From Embleya hyalina (GTDB lineage Bacteria; Actinomycetota; Actinomycetes; Streptomycetales; Streptomycetaceae): a DNA stretch of 64,000 bases. The first letter of the stretch is position 1. Every line of letters begins with the position of its first letter. The stretch is from positions 124,001 to 188,000 of the forward strand of contig NZ_BIFH01000027.1 in the NCBI RefSeq assembly GCF_003967355.1. Reading direction: 5' to 3'. The translations under genes and the position numbers were made by a program. Shown piece after piece: positions 43,263-57,980 of the stretch. The notes beneath the pieces were generated by a model. The model worked only from the letters and a program-made list of their open reading frames with translations. It did not search any database and was not told the DNA's origin.

Positions 43263-44549
43263 ATGGCACACGCAGAAAGCACCCGTGGAGTCTGGCGCGG
43301 CCGATACATGCGCCCGGACGGCACGCGCGGGTCCACCCCTTCCTTCTCCACACGGAAGCTCGCCCTGTCCGCTGCGCAGGACGAAGAATCGCGCATCCGA
43401 CACAACACGTGGACGGATCCTCGCCTGGCCGAAAGACCCTTCGGAGAGTTCGCTGAGGACTGGTTCAAGGCGGTGTGCCCGCGCCTGGCCCCCTCCACTG
43501 TGGCCAAGTACCGCAGCCACCTCGATCGGCAGATCCTGCCGACCTGGGCGGCGTGGCCCATGATCGCCATCTTCAACAGCCATCTTGAGATCGAGAAGTG
43601 GGTCTCAGAGTTGTGCGAAGATCACGCCGAATCCTCGGTGGCGTCGTACTTCGCGTTGTTCTCCACAGTCATGACCGCCGCTGTACGGGCCCGAGTAATC
43701 CCCGCCAGTCCATGCTCCGGCATCCGTGTCACGTCCGGCGGCTACGAGACAGAGAAGTACGTCGCGACGCCTGTACAGGGCCTGCGGGCGGCCATGCGCC
43801 TGCATGAGACAACCGGCCTGAGTGGCTTCGTGTTGTGCCTCCTCGACCTGTACACCGGCGCCCGTTGGGGTGAACTGGTCGGGCAGACGGCGGAGGAGTA
43901 CAACCCAGATACAGGTGCGATCGCTCTCCACCGCCCCCTCAAGGAGGTGGGCGGCAAGCTGGTCAAGGACGGTCAAAGCGTTCAGGAGACAACCGACCTC
44001 CTGTCGAGTTCCCGGCGGCCTCGGCGCAAGCGCACCGGACGGGGCAAGACCGCTTCCTCGGAACGATGGGTGACGCTGCCACCGAGCATGGCCGTGCTCT
44101 ATGAACTGCTGCTCGACAGCCACGACCATGAGTTCAGCTTCACCGCACCGGAGGGCGGCGGGCTGTACCGGGGCCACTTTCGCGAACGCTTCTGGCGCCC
44201 GGCCTGGGACGGCGTCGATGCGGACGATCCCGATTCACCGGCTCACCAACCGCCGATCCTTCGGTGGTTCACGTTCCACGAAGGGCGACACACGCAGTCG
44301 ACGTGGCTCGCAGACGATGATGTGCCGGAAGTCGCCCGGCGGGCTCGCCTCGGCCACAAGATGCCGGGTATCGCACGGGTCTATGAACACGTGACGCCGG
44401 AAATGGAGCAGCGGGTATCCGACGTCCTTGAGGCTCGCTGGGATGCCTCACTGCTGGCGCTCGACGCGAACGAACGCGAAACGCTCGTCGGCCTGCTCCC
44501 GCACCTGGGGCCGGTAATCGCCGACCTGGAGGAGAACCGGGCGGCCTGA
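43263..44549 (+). CDS. int: Site-specific tyrosine integrase of the AICE
   Basis: A 428-residue recombinase. The SAM-like N-terminal domain covers residues 60-150. Catalytic residues: arginine in TGARWGELVG (near 200), HxxR in FTFHEGRHTQSTW (near 338), histidine-region LGHKMPG, and nucleophile tyrosine in IARVYEHV (near 372). It joins the 50-bp att sites within tRNA-Ile. It lies next to the tRNA, followed by a strong terminator. A broken relative lies at 32861-33134. Confidence 0.94.
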   Translation: MAHAESTRGVWRGRYMRPDGTRGSTPSFSTRKLALSAAQDEESRIRHNTWTDPRLAERPFGEFAEDWFKAVCPRLAPSTVAKYRSHLDRQILPTWAAWPMIAIFNSHLEIEKWVSELCEDHAESSVASYFALFSTVMTAAVRARVIPASPCSGIRVTSGGYETEKYVATPVQGLRAAMRLHETTGLSGFVLCLLDLYTGARWGELVGQTAEEYNPDTGAIALHRPLKEVGGKLVKDGQSVQETTDLLSSSRRPRRKRTGRGKTASSERWVTLPPSMAVLYELLLDSHDHEFSFTAPEGGGLYRGHFRERFWRPAWDGVDADDPDSPAHQPPILRWFTFHEGRHTQSTWLADDDVPEVARRARLGHKMPGIARVYEHVTPEMEQRVSDVLEARWDASLLALDANERETLVGLLPHLGPVIADLEENRAA

Positions 44550-44578
44550 TCCGGATTCCCCACTATTTCCCCACACAT

Positions 44579-44621
44579 GATCAAGGGCCCTTCCCCGATG
44601 AATGGGGAAGGGCCCTTGATC
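44579..44621 (+). terminator. Terminator after the integrase gene
   Basis: The 18-base arms 44579-44596 and 44604-44621 pair perfectly with a seven-base loop, 30 bases past the integrase stop. Confidence 0.88.
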
Positions 44622-44630
44622 TGCACTTAT

Positions 44631-44680
44631 GAGAGTGGGCCTAACAGGACTTGAACCTGTGGCCTCTTCCTTATCAGGGA
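44631..44680. other. attR: att copy (right end of the AICE, in tRNA-Ile)
   Basis: Identical over 50 bp to 33217-33266. It covers the 3' half of tRNA-Ile from the anticodon arm to just beyond the acceptor, so integration leaves the tRNA intact on this side. Confidence 0.92.
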
Positions 44681-44709
44681 AGCGCTCTAACCGTCTGAGC
44701 TATAGGCCC
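44636..44709 (-). tRNA. tRNA-Ile (GAT)
   Basis: A 74-nt tRNA with perfect acceptor GGGCCTA/TAGGCCC, D-arm AGCTCAGACGGTTAGAGC and anticodon loop CTGATAA giving GAT. No CCA is encoded. It is the integration target of the AICE. Confidence 0.96.
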
Positions 44710-44759
44710 GCGTGCGTGCTCAGAGAGCGTACCGCACCGCTTGCCCGCCACCAAAATCC

Positions 44760-45566
44760 TTAGTCCTCCTCCGCCAGGGTGACCTCGATGCCTCCGGTGA
44801 AGGATGCGGTGAGGTTGTAGAGGAAGGCGCCGAGTGTGGCCAGTGCGGTCACCAGGATGACGTCGACGATGGCCACGATGCCGCTGAAGAAGAGCGTGTT
44901 CTTCAGGGACAGGAAGTGCTGGAGGTCGAAGCCGGAGTTGTTCTCCGACTGGGTCGCCTCCTTCACCGTGTCGCCGACCGAGGCGAATACGCCGAGGCCG
45001 TCCAGCACCAGCCACAACACGGTCACCGCCACCATCAGCACCACGCCCAGTGCCAGGGACAGCAGGAAACCGACCTTCATCACCGACCACGGATCCACCC
45101 GCGCCGCCCGCAGTCGGGCCCGCCTGGTGCGCGCGCTCGGCCGCGGCTGCGGCTCCGGGCCCGAGTCGGGCCGCCCACCCTGCTGCGCCGCGGGCCGCCC
45201 CGGCTGGTGGGCGGCCGCCGGGGTGCCCCGGATCGGGCGCGGCGTGGTGATCGTGCCGCCCGCCGTCGGACGGGCCGCGGCCGGCCTGCCGTTGACCGCG
45301 GCCGGCGGCCGCTCCGTGCCCTCGCTCGCCGCGGCCGCGGGAGGGAAGGGGGACGCGAACGGGGTCGGCCCGGCGGGACGCGGCGGATGCGCCGCCGCGT
45401 CCCGGGAGGGCCCGGCCCCGTGCGCGGGGGGTGGACCGGCCGGCCTCGGCGGCACCGCGTCCGGCGGCGCCGCCTCGCCGCGACCCGTGCTGTCAGCGCG
45501 CCCGCCGGTTCGACCCCGGTCGGCGCGCTCGCCTCTCCCGCCGGCCGACTTCCGGTCTGTGCTCAC
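44760..45566 (-). CDS. DUF3566 domain membrane protein
   Basis: A 268-residue protein starting GTG 45564-45566. The first ~155 residues are a Pro/Ala/Arg-rich disordered region. The C-terminal DUF3566 domain has two membrane helices (VGFLLSLALGVVLMVAVTVLWLVL and VAIVDVILVTALATLGAFLYNL) around an amphipathic segment. It regularly follows gyrA in actinobacteria; its role is unknown. The stop of gyrA lies just upstream, so it is likely co-transcribed. Confidence 0.9.
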   Translation of the reverse strand: MSTDRKSAGGRGERADRGRTGGRADSTGRGEAAPPDAVPPRPAGPPPAHGAGPSRDAAAHPPRPAGPTPFASPFPPAAAASEGTERPPAAVNGRPAAARPTAGGTITTPRPIRGTPAAAHQPGRPAAQQGGRPDSGPEPQPRPSARTRRARLRAARVDPWSVMKVGFLLSLALGVVLMVAVTVLWLVLDGLGVFASVGDTVKEATQSENNSGFDLQHFLSLKNTLFFSGIVAIVDVILVTALATLGAFLYNLTASFTGGIEVTLAEED

Positions 45567-45569
45567 GCG

Positions 45570-48194
<2,625 letters not shown>

Positions 48195-48275
48195 TGCTGG
48201 TCAATGTCCTTTCGAGCTGTGACGTGGGGCCGACTCGGATGTGGATATCCGCCGGCAGGCGGATGCCCCGGCCGG

Positions 48276-50703
<2,428 letters not shown>

Positions 50704-51219
50704 CTACGGCTGGGCGCGCCACTGGCCCCGGCGGCGCTCCTGGGCCGGACCGAGGACGCGGATGTAGGTGACGGTGCCGTCGCCCAGCTCCTGGTTGAGC
50801 CGGGCGAGCAGTTTCGGCGCGAGCCAGCGCACGTGGGTGGCGTAGTTGTCGGATTCGGCCCGCACCACGAGTTCGCCGTCCTCGAAACGTTCCGGACGGC
50901 AGTTGGCCGCCAGCGCCGGGCCGACGATTTCCGGCCAGCGCTGGAGTACGCCGTGCACCGCCGCCGGGGTCTGCCAGCCGCGCTCGCTGACCAGGCGCCC
51001 CATGATCTGTCGCAGCGGCTGGGGGTCGCGGTCGTCCGGTCCGGAACCGCTGCGTTTCAAGCCACGCCGGGCCCGGTCCTGGTCCTGCCGGTGGTCGTGC
51101 CGGGTGCGCGCCTGGGCCCGGGCCTGGGTCAGCGCGGCGCGGGCCAGGTCGATGCCGCGCGTCGGCTCGGCCGCGCCGGCGTCGCCCGAGGCGGGCGGGA
51201 TGTGGCCCTCGTCACTCAC
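50704..51219 (-). CDS. dciA: DciA-like (DUF721) replicative helicase loader candidate
   Basis: A 171-residue protein starting GTG 51217-51219, seven bases after GGAGG and overlapping recF by eight bases. The DUF721 domain in the C-terminal half shows [29 protein letters not shown], then [19 protein letters not shown]. DciA proteins help load DnaB at origins in bacteria that lack DnaC, fitting its place by oriC. Confidence 0.88.
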   Translation of the reverse strand: MSDEGHIPPASGDAGAAEPTRGIDLARAALTQARAQARTRHDHRQDQDRARRGLKRSGSGPDDRDPQPLRQIMGRLVSERGWQTPAAVHGVLQRWPEIVGPALAANCRPERFEDGELVVRAESDNYATHVRWLAPKLLARLNQELGDGTVTYIRVLGPAQERRRGQWRAQP

Positions 51220-52354
51220 CCTCGACCCTCCGTACCTCACCGGCGGCGACGTCGTAGCGCGCGCCCACGAGCGCGGGCGGCACGTCCTCGGCCACCGCGG
51301 CCGTGACCAGCACCTGCTCGCCGTGCGCGACCATCTCGGCCAGCCGCGCCCGACGGGTGACGTCCAACTCGGCGAAGACGTCGTCGAGCACCAGGACCGG
51401 CTCGCCCCCGTCCGCGCGCAGCAGTTCGTAGGAGCCCAGCCGCAGCGCCAGCGCGTACGACCAGGACTCGCCGTGGCTGGCGTAGCCCTTGGCGGGCAAC
51501 GGACCCAGCCGCAGGACGAGATCGTCCCGATGCGGGCCCACCAGGGTCTGTCCGCGCTCGACCTCCGCCGCCCGACCGGCGGCGATCGCGGCGGTGAGCA
51601 CCGCGTGGATCCCCGCCCGATCCGAGGGCAGCGGGTCCTCCGACATCGAACTGCGGTAGTCGAGCACGATCGGTCCACCGCCTGTGGACAACGCGTCGTA
51701 CGCCTTGTCCACCAGGGGTTGCAGCGCGGCGACCAGGTCGAGCCGGGCCGCGGTCAACTCGGCGCCGGTCGCGGCCAGATGCTCGTCCCACACGTCGAGC
51801 GTGCTCAGCGCCCCGCTGCGACCGCCGCCCGCCCGACGGGCCAGCGCCGCGGTGCGAAGGAGCGTGTTGCGCTGCTTGAGCACCCGGTCGTAGTCCTGCC
51901 GCACCCCCAGCAACCGAGGAGTGCGCGCGGTCAGCAACTCGTCCAGGAACCGCCGGCGTTCCCCCGGGTCGCCCTTGACCAGGGCCAGGTCCTCCGGCGC
52001 GAACAGCACGGTGCGCAGCAGGCCGAGCAGATCGCGCGGCCGGGTGGCGGCCGAGCGGTTGATCCGGGCCCGGTTGGCCTTGCCGGGGTTGATCTCCAAC
52101 TCGGCCAGCGCGCTGCGGCCGTCCTCGCGGACGATGCTCGCGCGGACATAGGCCCGCTCGGCGCCGAGCCGGACCAGGGGCGCGTCGGAGGCGACCCGGT
52201 GGCTGCCGAGCGTGGCCAGGTAGCCGATCGCCTCGACCAGGTTGGTCTTGCCCTGGCCGTTGGGCCCCACGAACGCGGTCACGCCCGGTTCGAGGGGGAC
52301 CTCGACCCGGGCGTACGACCGGTAGTCGACGAGTGACAGGTGCGCTACATGCAT
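51212..52354 (-). CDS. recF: DNA replication and repair protein RecF
   Basis: A 380-residue SMC-like ATPase: Walker [10 protein letters not shown] near residue 32, signature region near [10 protein letters not shown], and Walker [13 protein letters not shown]. RecF helps load RecA on gapped DNA. Its start overlaps nothing; dciA begins inside its 3' end. Confidence 0.96.
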   Translation of the reverse strand: MHVAHLSLVDYRSYARVEVPLEPGVTAFVGPNGQGKTNLVEAIGYLATLGSHRVASDAPLVRLGAERAYVRASIVREDGRSALAELEINPGKANRARINRSAATRPRDLLGLLRTVLFAPEDLALVKGDPGERRRFLDELLTARTPRLLGVRQDYDRVLKQRNTLLRTAALARRAGGGRSGALSTLDVWDEHLAATGAELTAARLDLVAALQPLVDKAYDALSTGGGPIVLDYRSSMSEDPLPSDRAGIHAVLTAAIAAGRAAEVERGQTLVGPHRDDLVLRLGPLPAKGYASHGESWSYALALRLGSYELLRADGGEPVLVLDDVFAELDVTRRARLAEMVAHGEQVLVTAAVAEDVPPALVGARYDVAAGEVRRVEGE

Positions 52355-52372
52355 GGGCGGGCGGGCTGCCGG

Positions 52373-53314
52373 TCAGCCCGCGTCGGCCTCCTTCGGCGGC
52401 GTGACGTCGGCGCCGGGGGCGTCGGCGCCCTTGTGCGTCGACGCGGCGGTGACCGCGTGCCCACCGAACTGGTTGCGCAGCGCGGCGACCATCTTCATCT
52501 GCGGGGAGTCGTCCTGACGCGAGGCGAACCGGGCGAACAGCGACGCGGTGATCGCGGGCAGCGGTACGGCGTGGTCGATCGCCGCCTCGACCGTCCAGCG
52601 GCCCTCGCCGGAGTCCTCGGCGTAGCCGCGCAGGCCCTCCAGGTGCTCGTCGTCGTCCATCGCGCGCACGGCCAGGTCGAGCAGCCAGGAACGGATGACC
52701 GTGCCCTCCTGCCAGCTGCGGAAGACCTCGCGCACGTCGGTGACCACGTCGGCGGCCTCGAGCAGTTCCCAGCCCTCGGCGTAGGCCTGCATCAGCGCGT
52801 ATTCGATGCCGTTGTGCACCATCTTGGCGAAGTGCCCGGCGCCGACCTTGCCCGCGTGCACGAAGCCGGCCGGACCCTCGGGCTTGAGCGCGTCGAAGAT
52901 CGGCCGCACCTTGGCGATGTCGGCCGCGTCGCCGCCGCACATCAGCGCGTAGCCGTTGTCCCGGCCCCACACACCGCCGGAGACGCCGCAGTCGACGAAG
53001 CCGACGTTCTTCCCGGCCAGCGCCTCGGCGTGCTTGATGTCGTCCGTCCAGCGCGAGTTGCCGCCGTCGACGACCACATCGCCCGGGGACAGCAGTTCGC
53101 CCAGTTCGTCGATGGTGGCCTGGGTCGGCGCCCCCGCCGGCACCATCACCCACACCACGCGCGGCTCGGCGAGCGTGTCCACGAGTTCCTTGAGGCTGTG
53201 GACGTCCGCCACGTCGGGGTTGCGGTCGTAGCCCACCACCGTGTGGCCCGCGCGGCGCAACCGCTCGCGCATGTTGCCACCCATCTTGCCGAGGCCGACG
53301 AGTCCGAGCTGCAT
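52373..53314 (-). CDS. gnd: 6-phosphogluconate dehydrogenase, short decarboxylating form
   Basis: A 313-residue enzyme with NAD(P)-binding GLGKMGGNM at the start, GVSGGVWG in the substrate loop, and catalytic lysine region HFAKMVHNGIEY. It converts 6-phosphogluconate to ribulose-5-phosphate. The short type (about 300 residues) is usual in this position of Streptomyces between dnaN and recF. The start is ATG 53312-53314. Confidence 0.95.
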   Translation of the reverse strand: MQLGLVGLGKMGGNMRERLRRAGHTVVGYDRNPDVADVHSLKELVDTLAEPRVVWVMVPAGAPTQATIDELGELLSPGDVVVDGGNSRWTDDIKHAEALAGKNVGFVDCGVSGGVWGRDNGYALMCGGDAADIAKVRPIFDALKPEGPAGFVHAGKVGAGHFAKMVHNGIEYALMQAYAEGWELLEAADVVTDVREVFRSWQEGTVIRSWLLDLAVRAMDDDEHLEGLRGYAEDSGEGRWTVEAAIDHAVPLPAITASLFARFASRQDDSPQMKMVAALRNQFGGHAVTAASTHKGADAPGADVTPPKEADAG

Positions 53315-53513
53315 CCTGAAATCCTTCGTTCGCTGCTGCGATGCCGGGTGGGCACCGCCGAGGCCGCTTCCGCGCCCCCGGCGCCCTCGTAGGGGCGGGG
53401 GCTTTCACCGCGTCGACGGTACGCGGGTAGCGGTTGCCCGTGCGGCCGCGGGGTATGCACCGGCGCGTCGGTCGAACCCGGTTGTGCCCCGGGCCGGTTC
53501 GACGCCGTCCGGA

Positions 53514-54647
53514 TCAGCCGGAGAGCCGCACCGGCATGATCAGGTAGCGGTACTCGTCGGTGGCCTCGGCCTCCACGTCGGGCTTGCCGGTCATCACGGC
53601 GGGCTTCGTGGACGTGGTGAAGGAGATCTGGGCGACCGGGGAGTTGATCGCGCTGAGCCCTTCGAGCAGGAAGGTCGGGTTGAAGGCGATCGAGATCTCC
53701 TCGCCCTCCAGGCCCGCCTCGATCGCCTCGGAGGCCTGCGCCTCGTCGCCGGAGCCGGCTTCGAGCACGAGTCGGCCGTCCGAGAAGGACAGCCGCACCG
53801 GGGTGTTGCGCTCGGCGACCAGGGACACGCGCTTGACCGCGTCCACGAACGGCGCGGTCTCGACGGTGGCGACCGTCTCCGACTGCTCCGGGAACAACGC
53901 GCGGTACTTGGGGAATTCGCCTTCGAGCAGGCGGGTGGTGGTGCGCCGGCCCGAACCCTCGAAGCCGATCATGCCCTCGCCGATCTTGTCCCCGGACAGC
54001 GCGATCTGCACGCTGTCGCCCTGGGTCAGCGACTTGGCGGTGTCGTTGAGCGTCTTGGCGGGCACCAGGGCCACCGCCGAGGAGAGGCCGTCGGCCTCGG
54101 GCTTCCAGTGGAACTGGCGGACCGCGAGCCGGTATCGGTCGGTCGCGGCCAGGGTGACCAGGTCGCCCTCGATCTCGACCCGGACGCCGGTCAGCATCGG
54201 CAGCGTGTCGTCGCGGCCGGCGGCGATGGCCACCTGGGCCACGGCGGCGGCGAAGACGTCGCCCTCGACGGCGCCCGCGGCGGTGGGCATCTCCGGCAGC
54301 GCCGGGTAGTCCTCCACCGGGAGAGTGGGCAACGTGAAGCGGGCGCTGCCGCAGACCACGGTCACCTTGGCCCCGTCGGTGGACACCTCGACGGGGCGGT
54401 TCGGCAGGCTCTTGGAGATGTCGGCGAGCAGTCGCCCGGACACCAGCACCCGGCCCGGCTCGTCCACCTCGGCCTCGACGCCGCCGCGGGCGGAGACCTC
54501 GTAGTCGAAGCTGGACAGCGTCAGCCGCTGGTCCGCCGCCTCCAGGAGCAATCCGGCGAGGACGGGAACCGCCGGCCGCGCCGGGAGACTCCGCGCGGTC
54601 CACGCCACCGCATCAGCGAGAACGTCACGCTCGACCCGGAACTTCAC
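53514..54647 (-). CDS. dnaN: DNA polymerase III beta sliding clamp
   Basis: A 377-residue clamp protein of three similar domains, with conserved FSSFDYEVSAR near residue 65, TLPTLPVEDYP near residue 115, and the C-terminal peptide-binding YRYLIMPVRL. It forms a ring round DNA tethering polymerase. The 199-bp gap to gnd carries no gene. oriC lies upstream. Confidence 0.97.
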   Translation of the reverse strand: MKFRVERDVLADAVAWTARSLPARPAVPVLAGLLLEAADQRLTLSSFDYEVSARGGVEAEVDEPGRVLVSGRLLADISKSLPNRPVEVSTDGAKVTVVCGSARFTLPTLPVEDYPALPEMPTAAGAVEGDVFAAAVAQVAIAAGRDDTLPMLTGVRVEIEGDLVTLAATDRYRLAVRQFHWKPEADGLSSAVALVPAKTLNDTAKSLTQGDSVQIALSGDKIGEGMIGFEGSGRRTTTRLLEGEFPKYRALFPEQSETVATVETAPFVDAVKRVSLVAERNTPVRLSFSDGRLVLEAGSGDEAQASEAIEAGLEGEEISIAFNPTFLLEGLSAINSPVAQISFTTSTKPAVMTGKPDVEAEATDEYRYLIMPVRLSG

Positions 54648-55483
54648 CGGTTCACCGCCTCCTGCCGTTGCCGGCCGTCTGTCGTTTGGTCGCCGTTCGT
54701 TTCGGCGTCGGTGTCGGGCCGTCGGGGCCTACCACCGGGACACAGTCTGACGCACCGCGCCGACAGCCCGCGCAGCCCCCGGCAAACCCGCAGTCCACAG
54801 ATTCGGCCCGCCCCGACCGTTTTCCGTGGATCGCTCTTGAACTACGCGTGGTCGTAGTAGTAGGGGGTGTGGATACCGTGGATAACCGGTATATGCGCAG
54901 GTCAGAGCCGCTTTTTTATCCACTTCGGGGTGTGGGTGGACCCGTGGATAAACCCCCTGTGTCTGTGGATGCCCGAATTGGCTCCACAGGTCGTCCCCAG
55001 CCGTACCCCCGGTTGTCCCCAATCAATCCCCAGGTCGGGGGCCACTTGTCCCCACCCCCTGCGGACGCCATTCGGCTCGGGATTCACCGTAAGGGGTGAA
55101 ACCGGCCCGACTGTGGACAGATCCGTGGACAACCTGGGGACAAGCCGCGAATTCCGGTGGACGGGACGTGGACAACCGGACAACACGACGATGGACGGTG
55201 CGTCGCGGGAAAGTTATCCACAGTCTGTGGAGGACTCCGCTCCACATCACCACAGGAACCTGACCTGCCGGCTCGCCGGCGTTTTCCCCAGGTTCCCGCA
55301 GCCATTGTGGGGAACTCGACGGTAAACAGCTCGTCCCCATGGTGTGGATGCCCGACTCGGCGCCGATCGGTGGATAACTCACCTCCGTCGGAGCCGATGA
55401 GATGAAGGTCACACCACACACAAGAAGGCCGGCGCCCCGAAAAGGGAACGCCGGCCGGCCCGAGCGGGTGATCGGGACTCGAA
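54648..55483. other. oriC: Chromosomal replication origin oriC
   Basis: The 836-bp gap between dnaN and dnaA has no gene and at least 14 DnaA-box-like 9-mers on both strands. Examples: TTATCCACA perfect at 55214-55222; near matches at 54868, 54877, 54943, 54964, 55112, 55124, 55167, 55343 and 55369 (minus) and 54791, 54916, 54980 and 55238 (plus). The arrangement and location are typical of Streptomyces oriC. Confidence 0.95.
55427..55456 (-). terminator. Terminator of dnaA
   Basis: The arms 55427-55434 and 55449-55456 pair, with an inner CCC/GGG, 28 bases past the dnaA stop on the minus strand. Confidence 0.7.
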
Positions 55484-57475
55484 TCAGCTCTTGATCCGGT
55501 TCGTCAACTCGGTCACCTGGTTGTAGATCGACCGCCGCTCGGCCATCAGCGAGCGGATCTTGCGGTCGGCGTGCATCACCGTGGTGTGGTCGCGCCCGCC
55601 GAACTGGGCGCCGATCTTCGGCAGCGACAGATCGGTCAGCTCGCGGCACAGATACATGGCGATCTGGCGCGCGGTCACCAGCACCCGGCTGCGCGAGGTG
55701 CCGCACAGGTCCTCGACGGACAACCCGAAGTAGGCCGCGGTGTGCGCCATGATCGTGGTCGCCGTGATCTCGGGCCCCGCGCTGTCCGGAATCAGGTCCT
55801 TGAGCACGATCTCGGTCAGCTGCAGGTCCACCGGCTGCCGGTTCAGGCTCGCGAACGCGGTCACCCGGATCAGCGCGCCCTCCAGCTCGCGGATGTTCCG
55901 GGAGATCTTGCTGGCGATGTACTCCAGCACGTCCGGCGGCGCGTTCAACCCCTCCTGGATCGCCTTCTTGCGCAGGATCGCGATCCGCGTCTCCAATTCG
56001 GGCGGCTGGACGTCGGTCAACAGCCCCCACTCGAAACGATTGCGCAGTCGATCCTCCAGGGTCACCAGCTGCTTGGGCGGCCGGTCCGACGAGATGACGA
56101 TCTGTTTGTTCGCGTTGTGGAGCGTATTGAAGGTGTGGAAGAACTCCTCCTGGGTCTGCTCCTTGGTCTCCAGGAATTGGATGTCGTCCACCAGCAGGAC
56201 GTCGACATCTCGATAACGTCGGCGAAAGCCGTCGGCCTTGCCGTCGCGGATCGAGTTGATGAACTCGTTGGTGAACTCCTCCGAGCTCACGTAGCGCACC
56301 CGGGTGCCCGGATACAGGCTCTTCGCGTAGTGCCCGATCGCGTGCAGCAGGTGGGTCTTGCCCAGCCCCGACTCGCCGTAGATGAACAGCGGGTTGTACG
56401 CCTTCGCGGGCGCCTCGGCCACGGCCACCGCGGCCGCGTGCGCGAACCGGTTGCTGGAGCCGATGACGAAGGTCTCGAACAGGTACTTGGGGTTCAGTCG
56501 CGCGGCGGGCTCGTGCTCGACCACGCCGTGCTCGCGACCGGTGCCCGGCCGGGCCAGCCGCAGCGGCCGATTCCCCGGCACGTCGGCCGGCGGGGCCGAC
56601 GGCGGCTGGTGGGGCGGCGACTGCTGCGGCGGCTGCGGAGCGCCGGGAATCGGCTCTCTGTCGCCGGATTGATGTGTCGAATTATCCACAAAGCTGTGGA
56701 CGGAGGGTGTGGAAAAGCCGGGTGTCCCGAAGAGGTCCTCGCGATCGGCGAAGAGGGTCCCGTCGGACGGCGGAATTCCCGGGTGATCGGACGAGCCGCC
56801 CTGCCCGCCGCCATATCCGTATTGATCACGGGAATCGCGCGGATCGCGGGTGTCCCGGTGGTCCCGATCGCGCGGATCCCGACCGTCCCTGCCCTCGCGC
56901 GACTCCCGGGGGTCACGCTGCTCACGGGACTCGCGGGGATCACGCGCGTCCCGGGGATCACGCTGATCCCGATACGGTCCGGGCGCGTAGCGCTCGTGCG
57001 GGTAGTCCTGCTGGTACTGCGGCTCGGCGTACGGGTCGCGGTCCGGGCGATACGGCTGCTGGCCGTACGGCTCCTGCGGGTAGGGCTCCTGGGGGTAGCC
57101 GTCGCGGCCGTAGCGGTCGCCGTAGGCGGGCCGTCCGTACGGACCGGGGTTGTAGTCGTCGTGTCGGGGCGAGCGGTCGTGCCGCTCGGGCACCTGCTCC
57201 GGCTCGCCCGCCCCCGGCTCGACGCTGACCGCGAAGCGGATCGGCCGCCCGAAACCGTGGCTCAGCGCGTCCGTCACCACCTGGCGGAGCCGGGTCTCCA
57301 GCACTTCCTTCGCGAACTCGTTCGGCACCGCGAGCAGCGCGGTGTCGGAGAAGAGGGTCAGCGGCTGGGTGCGCTGGAGCCATCCCTTGTCCTTGGCCGT
57401 GACCGAGTCGTCGGTGGCCAGTCGTTCCAGGAACCGTGCCCAGACTGCGGCGAGGTCGCTGGTGATGTCAGCCAC
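55484..57475 (-). CDS. dnaA: Chromosomal replication initiator DnaA
   Basis: GTG 57473-57475 is chosen ([12 protein letters not shown]), matching the family start. The 663-residue protein has domain I (residues 1-95), an exceptionally long disordered domain II (about residues 96-320) dominated by Arg/Asp/Pro/Tyr repeats, domain III AAA+ with Walker [16 protein letters not shown] and [15 protein letters not shown], and domain IV with the DNA-binding [12 protein letters not shown]. It binds the oriC boxes. Perfect boxes also lie within the gene (56682-56690) and upstream (57605-57613), fitting autoregulation. Confidence 0.97.
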   Translation of the reverse strand: MADITSDLAAVWARFLERLATDDSVTAKDKGWLQRTQPLTLFSDTALLAVPNEFAKEVLETRLRQVVTDALSHGFGRPIRFAVSVEPGAGEPEQVPERHDRSPRHDDYNPGPYGRPAYGDRYGRDGYPQEPYPQEPYGQQPYRPDRDPYAEPQYQQDYPHERYAPGPYRDQRDPRDARDPRESREQRDPRESREGRDGRDPRDRDHRDTRDPRDSRDQYGYGGGQGGSSDHPGIPPSDGTLFADREDLFGTPGFSTPSVHSFVDNSTHQSGDREPIPGAPQPPQQSPPHQPPSAPPADVPGNRPLRLARPGTGREHGVVEHEPAARLNPKYLFETFVIGSSNRFAHAAAVAVAEAPAKAYNPLFIYGESGLGKTHLLHAIGHYAKSLYPGTRVRYVSSEEFTNEFINSIRDGKADGFRRRYRDVDVLLVDDIQFLETKEQTQEEFFHTFNTLHNANKQIVISSDRPPKQLVTLEDRLRNRFEWGLLTDVQPPELETRIAILRKKAIQEGLNAPPDVLEYIASKISRNIRELEGALIRVTAFASLNRQPVDLQLTEIVLKDLIPDSAGPEITATTIMAHTAAYFGLSVEDLCGTSRSRVLVTARQIAMYLCRELTDLSLPKIGAQFGGRDHTTVMHADRKIRSLMAERRSIYNQVTELTNRIKS

Positions 57476-57826
57476 AGTGCACGCTCTTTCATTGCATCGA
57501 CGCAGGTCTCGGGAGGGCTCCCAGTGTCCCGGACCCCGGGAGCGAGCGCTCCGGTCCGACTCCACCAGTTCACGGTAGTGGCGGCCATCCACCTGCTCAA
57601 GCCGTTGTCCACAGCCTGTGTACAGCCTGCCCGACAGGGCGTTTCCGCAGGTGGGCGACGTGCCCCGGATCCCCCATTTGACCCCGTCGCCTGTTGGTAC
57701 GTACCGTGGGCCGGTCTAGTTGTCTGACGACCGCTGCCGCATGTCCGAGATCATGTCGATGCGGACGTACGGTGGTGGCCGGCGGTCTTTTCTGCCGGCC
57801 CACGATTCAAATCCTGGAGCCCCCGA
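57476..57826. other. dnaA-rpmH divergent region
   Basis: 351 bp with no gene. It contains a perfect DnaA box TTGTCCACA at 57605-57613 (+). A possible rpmH promoter is TTGACC (57678-57683) with TACCGT (57702-57707), 18 bases apart. Confidence 0.6.
57678..57707 (+). promoter_or_regulatory. Possible rpmH promoter
   Basis: TTGACC and TACCGT 18 bases apart lie about 120 bases upstream of rpmH, where a housekeeping promoter is expected. The -10 is a modest match. Confidence 0.35.
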
Positions 57827-57964
57827 GTGAGCAAGCGCACCTTCCAGCCGAACAACCGTCGCCGGGCGAAGACCCACGGGTTCCGGCTGCGCATGCGCAC
57901 CCGTGCCGGTCGCGCCATCCTTGCTGCCCGTCGCCGCAAGGGCCGCGCGGAGCTTTCCGCCTGA
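57827..57964 (+). CDS. rpmH: 50S ribosomal protein L34
   Basis: A 45-residue, highly basic protein starting GTG 57827: [20 protein letters not shown], then [19 protein letters not shown]. This is the standard L34 sequence. It leads the rpmH-rnpA-yidD-yidC cluster. Confidence 0.97.
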   Translation: MSKRTFQPNNRRRAKTHGFRLRMRTRAGRAILAARRRKGRAELSA

Positions 57965-57980
57965 GTTCGCGGATCTCTCC

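Larger units (their letters stand above)
33217..44680. mobile_element. pSAM2-like actinomycete integrative and conjugative element (AICE) in tRNA-Ile
   Basis: The 11.4-kb element is bounded by identical 50-bp att copies, with the right copy in an intact tRNA-Ile(GAT). It encodes the AICE hallmark set: tyrosine integrase and small excisionase-like protein next to the tRNA, a RepSA-type initiator, an FtsK-like transfer ATPase, a DUF2637 membrane protein, an SCO3933-family regulator and GntR/XRE regulators. AICEs excise, replicate by rolling circle and move double-stranded DNA between mycelia. All key genes are intact, so it may still be mobile. Confidence 0.93.

Noticed and set aside
57492-57612. 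A longer N-terminus for DnaA
   Set aside because: The upstream extension is Arg/Ser-rich with no family match; GTG 57475 gives the conserved start.
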